The notes under the pieces are model-generated. The model worked only from the letters and a program-made list of their open reading frames with translations. It was not told the DNA's origin and searched no databases. A stretch of 17,691 nucleotides of DNA from Bacillota bacterium. GTDB taxonomy: Bacteria > Bacillota > Clostridia > DSM-8532. The stretch spans positions 1 through 17,691 of the forward strand of contig JAEYPI010000275.1 of assembly GCA_023410885.1 (NCBI GenBank), read 5' to 3'. The translations under genes were made by a program, and so were the position numbers. Of this stretch, positions 14,094-17,691 are shown piece by piece (the first letter of the stretch is position 1; each line of letters begins with the position of its first letter).

Positions 14094-15779
14094 ATGAATC
14101 AAGCTGACATCAGGAAATCCTTTATAAAACTTAAAGGCTCACCTTTTCAGCGGCTCCTTCTTTTGTTTGTATTCATCCTTATTTTCATCTTTGTTGAGCT
14201 GAATAATGGGTTTTACCATGTTCCCGAAGTGATGACAGTAAACCATGTTTTGCATTATATTCTGACCTTCTTATCCATATTGATTTCTTCCTCGATTTTT
14301 ATTGTGGCCTTTTTTACTCATCATCAGGCAGGGGATTATAAGCTGCTCATTGCAGGCTTAACTTTTTTGACTGTTGGCTTATTAGATTGGCTTCATGTTT
14401 ACAGTTCGTCTGGTATCTTCTTATTTGAACATGCCATGAACGGAGAAAATCAAACCATGCTTATATGGTTTATCTCAAGAATTTTCAATGTTGTGGGCTT
14501 TGGCTCCTTGGTCTTAATCAAAGGAAAATCCCATCAAGTGATTAAAAAACGCTTTCTTGTACTGATCACTCTGGCAGCGGTCATGATCAGTATTGCCTTT
14601 GTCTCCTTCGCACCGTTTCATAATCTGATTTTGATTGATTCACAGGGCCTTACTCCTTTAGGAATGGTAACGATATCCGTCATATCACTGATCTATATTT
14701 ATACATACTACCGTTCAATGACCGCGTATAAAGAAACCTATGACAGCCTTTATAGGGTTTTATCATTTAGCTTTTTACTCCTGTTCTTCAGCCAGGTGAC
14801 AATGATCAATATCGTGAGCGTCTATGATTTAAGGTGTATCTTAAGCCATATATACCAATTTGCGTCCTATGTCCTTTTATTTTATGTTTTTTACGTTAAG
14901 AGCATCCATAGGCCCTATGTTTTGCTCTCTCAAGCCAAGGAAGAACTCAATGACTATTTAGCTGAACTGGATCAATTAGTGGATAAGCGTACCACCGAAT
15001 TAAGGTGCATCAATGAAAAACTCATGGCCGATCAAGAAATCGCGCGAGGCATGCAGTTATCCATGCTTCCATCGATTTTACCAAAGAATGATTACGTCGC
15101 TTTTTCCTCAGGCTATGTTCCTGCGGAAAAATTGAGCGGAGATTTCTACAATGTTTTCAAAATAGACGACCAGTGTTTTGGATTATGCATTGGGGATGTT
15201 TCCGGCCATGGGGTTTCGGCCGCCATGCTTTCTATTTTTGCCTTTCAAAAAATGCAATCCATTATGGAAGAAATGGGAGGGGAAGGGATGGCCATACCCT
15301 CACTTGTACTGAAGCAGCTTTATGACTCCTTTAATACTGCTAATTTCAATGATGATATGTATATTGTCATGCTATACGGTGTTTTCAATATTGAAACCGG
15401 CATTTTATCCTATGCATCGGGCGGCCTGAATACCATACCCTTAAGAGTACGTCCTGATGGATCAATTCAGGAGCTTGATAATGACGGTTTTGCCATATGC
15501 AAGCTTGGCGATCTCTTGAAGCCCAAATTTGTCAATCATCAGGTTCTCTTATTCCCAGGGGATAAGCTCATTCTCTATACCGATGGATTAACGGACGCCC
15601 GTAATGCAAGGAATGAAGAATACTCTCTCCAAGGTCTTAAGAGCATTATTCTTAAGAATTATAAATGGGGAGCGGATCATCTTACCGAAGCCATTATTCG
15701 TGACATCAAGCATTATACCGGTGAGCAGCCTGCTGATGATATTACGCTACTGGCTGTGGATGTTCTGCCGCCCTTCTAG
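14094..15779 (+). CDS. MASE3-like membrane sensor fused to SpoIIE/RsbU-type PP2C phosphatase
   Basis: A membrane-bound serine/threonine phosphatase of the SpoIIE/RsbU type. Family members dephosphorylate anti-sigma factor antagonists (STAS proteins) and so release a sigma factor, or act on other partner-switching targets. Seen in 561 residues: about seven to eight hydrophobic segments (20-270) with VGLLDWLHVYSSSGI (94-108) typical of the MASE3 sensor domain; a helical linker/coiled coil (275-320); then the PP2C domain (about 330-558) with metal-site SGDFYNV (D350), IGDVSGHGVSAAM (D368), LYTDGLTDARN (D497) and ADDITLL (D548, D549). The catalytic aspartates are all present. GGAGG lies 8 bases before the ATG. 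No STAS, anti-sigma kinase or sigma gene is adjacent. It is unlike SpoIIE itself, which has a larger N-terminal part, so I do not call it spoIIE. Confidence 0.85.
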   Translation: MNQADIRKSFIKLKGSPFQRLLLLFVFILIFIFVELNNGFYHVPEVMTVNHVLHYILTFLSILISSSIFIVAFFTHHQAGDYKLLIAGLTFLTVGLLDWLHVYSSSGIFLFEHAMNGENQTMLIWFISRIFNVVGFGSLVLIKGKSHQVIKKRFLVLITLAAVMISIAFVSFAPFHNLILIDSQGLTPLGMVTISVISLIYIYTYYRSMTAYKETYDSLYRVLSFSFLLLFFSQVTMINIVSVYDLRCILSHIYQFASYVLLFYVFYVKSIHRPYVLLSQAKEELNDYLAELDQLVDKRTTELRCINEKLMADQEIARGMQLSMLPSILPKNDYVAFSSGYVPAEKLSGDFYNVFKIDDQCFGLCIGDVSGHGVSAAMLSIFAFQKMQSIMEEMGGEGMAIPSLVLKQLYDSFNTANFNDDMYIVMLYGVFNIETGILSYASGGLNTIPLRVRPDGSIQELDNDGFAICKLGDLLKPKFVNHQVLLFPGDKLILYTDGLTDARNARNEEYSLQGLKSIILKNYKWGADHLTEAIIRDIKHYTGEQPADDITLLAVDVLPPF

Positions 15780-15836
15780 TCTTTTCTCCGGCACTGGTTT
15801 AATAAGCTTTTCTTGTTGTATTGTTGCTGCATAGGC

Positions 15837-15859
15837 ATAATGGACAAAACATCCATTAT
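15837..15859. repeat. perfect inverted repeat over the promoter of the PrsW-like gene
   Basis: ATAATGGA (15837-15844) and TCCATTAT (15852-15859) are exact reverse complements around CAAAACA. The repeat covers the -35 element TGGACA and most of the spacer, which is the position expected of an operator. Confidence 0.6.
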
Positions 15860-15869
15860 ATGCTAAAAT
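15841..15869 (+). promoter_or_regulatory. vegetative (SigA-type) promoter for the PrsW-like gene
   Basis: TGGACA (15841-15846, five of six consensus bases), a 17-base spacer, TAAAAT (15864-15869, five of six), with TGC directly before it as an extended -10. Transcription would start near 15876, about 42 bases before the ATG. This is the best promoter match in the window. Confidence 0.7.
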
Positions 15870-15917
15870 GATCTGTAATTATTTAGTAAAGCCTAATCCA
15901 AGTGCGGAGGGGAAAAA

Positions 15918-17354
15918 ATGAATACGCGAACTACAAAGACAAAAATGGGGTTGTGGCTATCAACCTTTATTTCTATAGTCGGTCTTCTTTTAATCGTTCT
16001 TATTTCATATATTATTGAAAAAACATTGGACCCCAATATCAATAAAAGCGCCCTAACACTGATATCTATCATTATTGCGATTATTCCGCCATTTCTCTGG
16101 CTCACCATATTCTATCAACAGGATCGATTAAATCCCGAACCCAAGAGCTATGTATTCAAGACTCTCTTATTGGGCGCTTTAGTGCAGAAGGCTCTTTATG
16201 CTCCCCTCACGGCCCTTGTTTTCCCGACCGCCAACACCAGCATTACAGCTAAAACGCGAGATTTTGTCGTAACAATCATCCTGGTGGCGATCATACAAGA
16301 AGCAACCAAGCTACTCACTGTTCGGTATAGTATTTATACCAGCCATGAATTTGATGAAAAAATTGACGGTATCATCTATGGCTCAGCTTTAGGTCTTGGA
16401 TTTGCCGCCATGACCAGCATTGACAGTATTCTGTCAACCGGCGGTGCCATGCTTTCTAATGTGACCGCGCTTGTCGTCATAGAGACCTTCGCCCATGCCA
16501 GTATCACAGGCTTAAGCTGTTATATCCTGGGTGTATCCAAGCAAAAGAAGTTTAATATATTCAGACTTCCCCTGGCACTGATTCTTGCTTCGGCTCTTAA
16601 TGCGGTCACACAGCTTCTTTTAAACGCTGTGACCCGTAACGGCTTCAAGGTGAATTATATTGTTGGTTTAATACCTGCGGCTACTGTCGCTATTCTGGTC
16701 TTTACCGTCCTCGTTATTATTTCTTCCCGCAATGAAAAGGAAGGCTCTATTCAAACATCATCACCTACGCCCAGACAGGCTTTTGTAGGGACCGTGCCGG
16801 TATGGGCCATTTTAATTCTAACGTTAGTTCTGAGCTTTTTTGTAGGCCATGCTACACAACAGAGTGCGAAATATCGAGTGGATAATACAATAAACATTCA
16901 GTATCCATCTCATTGGGTTGAATTTAAGGCAGAAGATCATTTGTTCAAAGCGACCAATATGTTAAAAGGCAGCGGCCAAGAATTTGTAAGCGTAAAAAAG
17001 TGCCCGTTATCCAGTATGATGAACGTTGAAACCAATTCTGAGGAAGAAATACTGCAAAATGCCTCAGCAGCCTGGTCCATCAAGGCGGGCATGAACTATA
17101 GATTCTATCAGGCTGAGAAAGGTTATTTTCGTAATACCAACGGTCATGAAACCTATGTCATAGACTATGTATATATCAGTAACAGCCAGTCGAAGCTTGG
17201 TGATTCACTCAAACCTGCCATCGGGTATGGCAGAGACGTTCTCAGCGTTATGGGTGATGAACTTTATATCATAACCCTTTCCTCTGATTATGAAAGGTAC
17301 ATAAAAGATAATAATGCACTCAGTGAGATTCAGTACACCTTTTTGGAGAAATGA
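15918..17354 (+). CDS. PrsW-like membrane protein (possible inactive intramembrane protease) with extracytoplasmic C-terminal domain
   Basis: A member of the PrsW family, whose Bacillus member cuts an anti-sigma factor (RsiW) in the membrane. Seen in 478 residues: several membrane helices (about 12-270), YQQDRLNPEP (66-75, typical of the family), then FDEKIDGIIYGSALGLGFAA (145-164) and ETFAHASITG (189-198, with the conserved H193). Two motifs look altered: the usual EExxK is IQEATK (Q127, E128, K131), and the usual GFAxxEN is GFAAMTS (T166, S167). A further helix at about 293-310 leads to an extra domain outside the cell (about 311-478) containing YPSHWVEF, reminiscent of PsbP-like lipoprotein domains. 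GGAGGGG precedes the ATG. Activity is therefore uncertain; family membership is fairly secure. Confidence 0.8.
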   Translation: MNTRTTKTKMGLWLSTFISIVGLLLIVLISYIIEKTLDPNINKSALTLISIIIAIIPPFLWLTIFYQQDRLNPEPKSYVFKTLLLGALVQKALYAPLTALVFPTANTSITAKTRDFVVTIILVAIIQEATKLLTVRYSIYTSHEFDEKIDGIIYGSALGLGFAAMTSIDSILSTGGAMLSNVTALVVIETFAHASITGLSCYILGVSKQKKFNIFRLPLALILASALNAVTQLLLNAVTRNGFKVNYIVGLIPAATVAILVFTVLVIISSRNEKEGSIQTSSPTPRQAFVGTVPVWAILILTLVLSFFVGHATQQSAKYRVDNTINIQYPSHWVEFKAEDHLFKATNMLKGSGQEFVSVKKCPLSSMMNVETNSEEEILQNASAAWSIKAGMNYRFYQAEKGYFRNTNGHETYVIDYVYISNSQSKLGDSLKPAIGYGRDVLSVMGDELYIITLSSDYERYIKDNNALSEIQYTFLEK

Positions 17355-17388
17355 CGGCTCTTGGGGAATAGAGATAGGAGTGTTTACT

Positions 17389-17691
17389 ATGTTAAGGAAG
17401 AATTTAATAAAACAAAAAGTTTTAATTCTAGCCGTCATGCTCATGATGGCAATGCTTTTTACCTCTTGCTTCCTGAAAGGAGAAGATGATGTTCCGCCCT
17501 CTGCACCCCTTCTTACCATCTTCAGTGTGGAGAAGGATGCGGTCACTTTAGCCTGGAGCGAGAGCTTCGACAATGAAGGTGTTGATTACTATAAGCTTTT
17601 TAAAGATGGCGAGGTATTAGTTGAGGTTGACGAAACAGAGTTTACCGATGAGGAAGTCTCGGAGGGCGAGGAATACGAATATTATGTGGTT
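17389..17691 (+). CDS. lipoprotein with fibronectin type III-like domain, 3'-truncated by window edge
   Basis: The first 101 codons of a surface lipoprotein. Seen: a positively charged start (MLRKNLIKQK), a hydrophobic stretch (11-24) and a lipobox-like LFTSC with the candidate lipidated C27; an acidic linker; then from about residue 35 PPSAP...VTLAWSESFDNEGVDYYKLFKDGE, which reads as a fibronectin type III domain, a typical cell-surface beta-sandwich module. The -3 position of the lipobox is F, less common than L. AGGAG lies 8 bases before the ATG. It starts 34 bases after the PrsW-like gene with no terminator between, so they are probably co-transcribed. Function and full length cannot be judged from this part. 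Confidence 0.75.
   Translation, partial: MLRKNLIKQKVLILAVMLMMAMLFTSCFLKGEDDVPPSAPLLTIFSVEKDAVTLAWSESFDNEGVDYYKLFKDGEVLVEVDETEFTDEEVSEGEEYEYYVV

Noticed and set aside
17205..17573. Minus-strand 122-codon open frame across the end of the PrsW-like gene
   Set aside because: It spans the junction of two well-supported plus-strand genes and has no pattern of its own.

Overview
The window looks like chromosomal DNA of an endospore-forming, probably anaerobic member of the Bacillota (Clostridia type). The main evidence is a full-length sporulation sigma factor of the SigG type. Strong GGAGG-type ribosome binding sites, GTG/TTG starts, a DegS/DegU pair, a hemerythrin and ferredoxin-like Fe-S proteins are compatible with that. 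The sequence does not identify a genus. I see no tRNA, rRNA, CRISPR array, transposase, integrase or phage gene.

Region 1 (1-7868) is the distal part of a cell-surface polysaccharide locus. It holds an O-antigen ligase/polymerase (5' end outside the window), a Wzx-like flippase, a polysaccharide pyruvyl transferase and a ferredoxin/FrhB-like Fe-S protein, closely spaced on the plus strand. A clear intrinsic terminator follows, then a second diverged copy of the Fe-S gene. A family 4 glycosyltransferase faces it on the minus strand, and the two stop codons overlap. Together these genes would build, decorate, export and polymerise a surface glycan, possibly pyruvylated.

Region 2 (about 7869-9745) holds a roughly 400 bp intergenic region, sigG with a perfect inverted repeat just before its ribosome binding site, two tandem hairpins, and nrdR (repressor of ribonucleotide reductase genes).

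Region 3 (9784-12593) holds a DegS-like soluble histidine kinase and DegU-like regulator (one-base overlap), then a hemerythrin-domain protein. A small FmdB-type zinc-ribbon protein faces the hemerythrin gene end to end. An oxygen, redox or nitrosative signalling theme is plausible but not shown.

Region 4 (12594-17691) holds an iron-type alcohol dehydrogenase with altered metal-site residues, a MASE3-SpoIIE/PP2C membrane phosphatase, a PrsW-like membrane protein with altered catalytic motifs and an added extracytoplasmic domain, and the start of a lipoprotein with a fibronectin type III-like domain.

I did not find a convincing new multi-gene system. The best leads are the degenerate PrsW-like protein beside a surface lipoprotein, the duplicated Fe-S protein in the glycan locus, and the palindrome in front of sigG.
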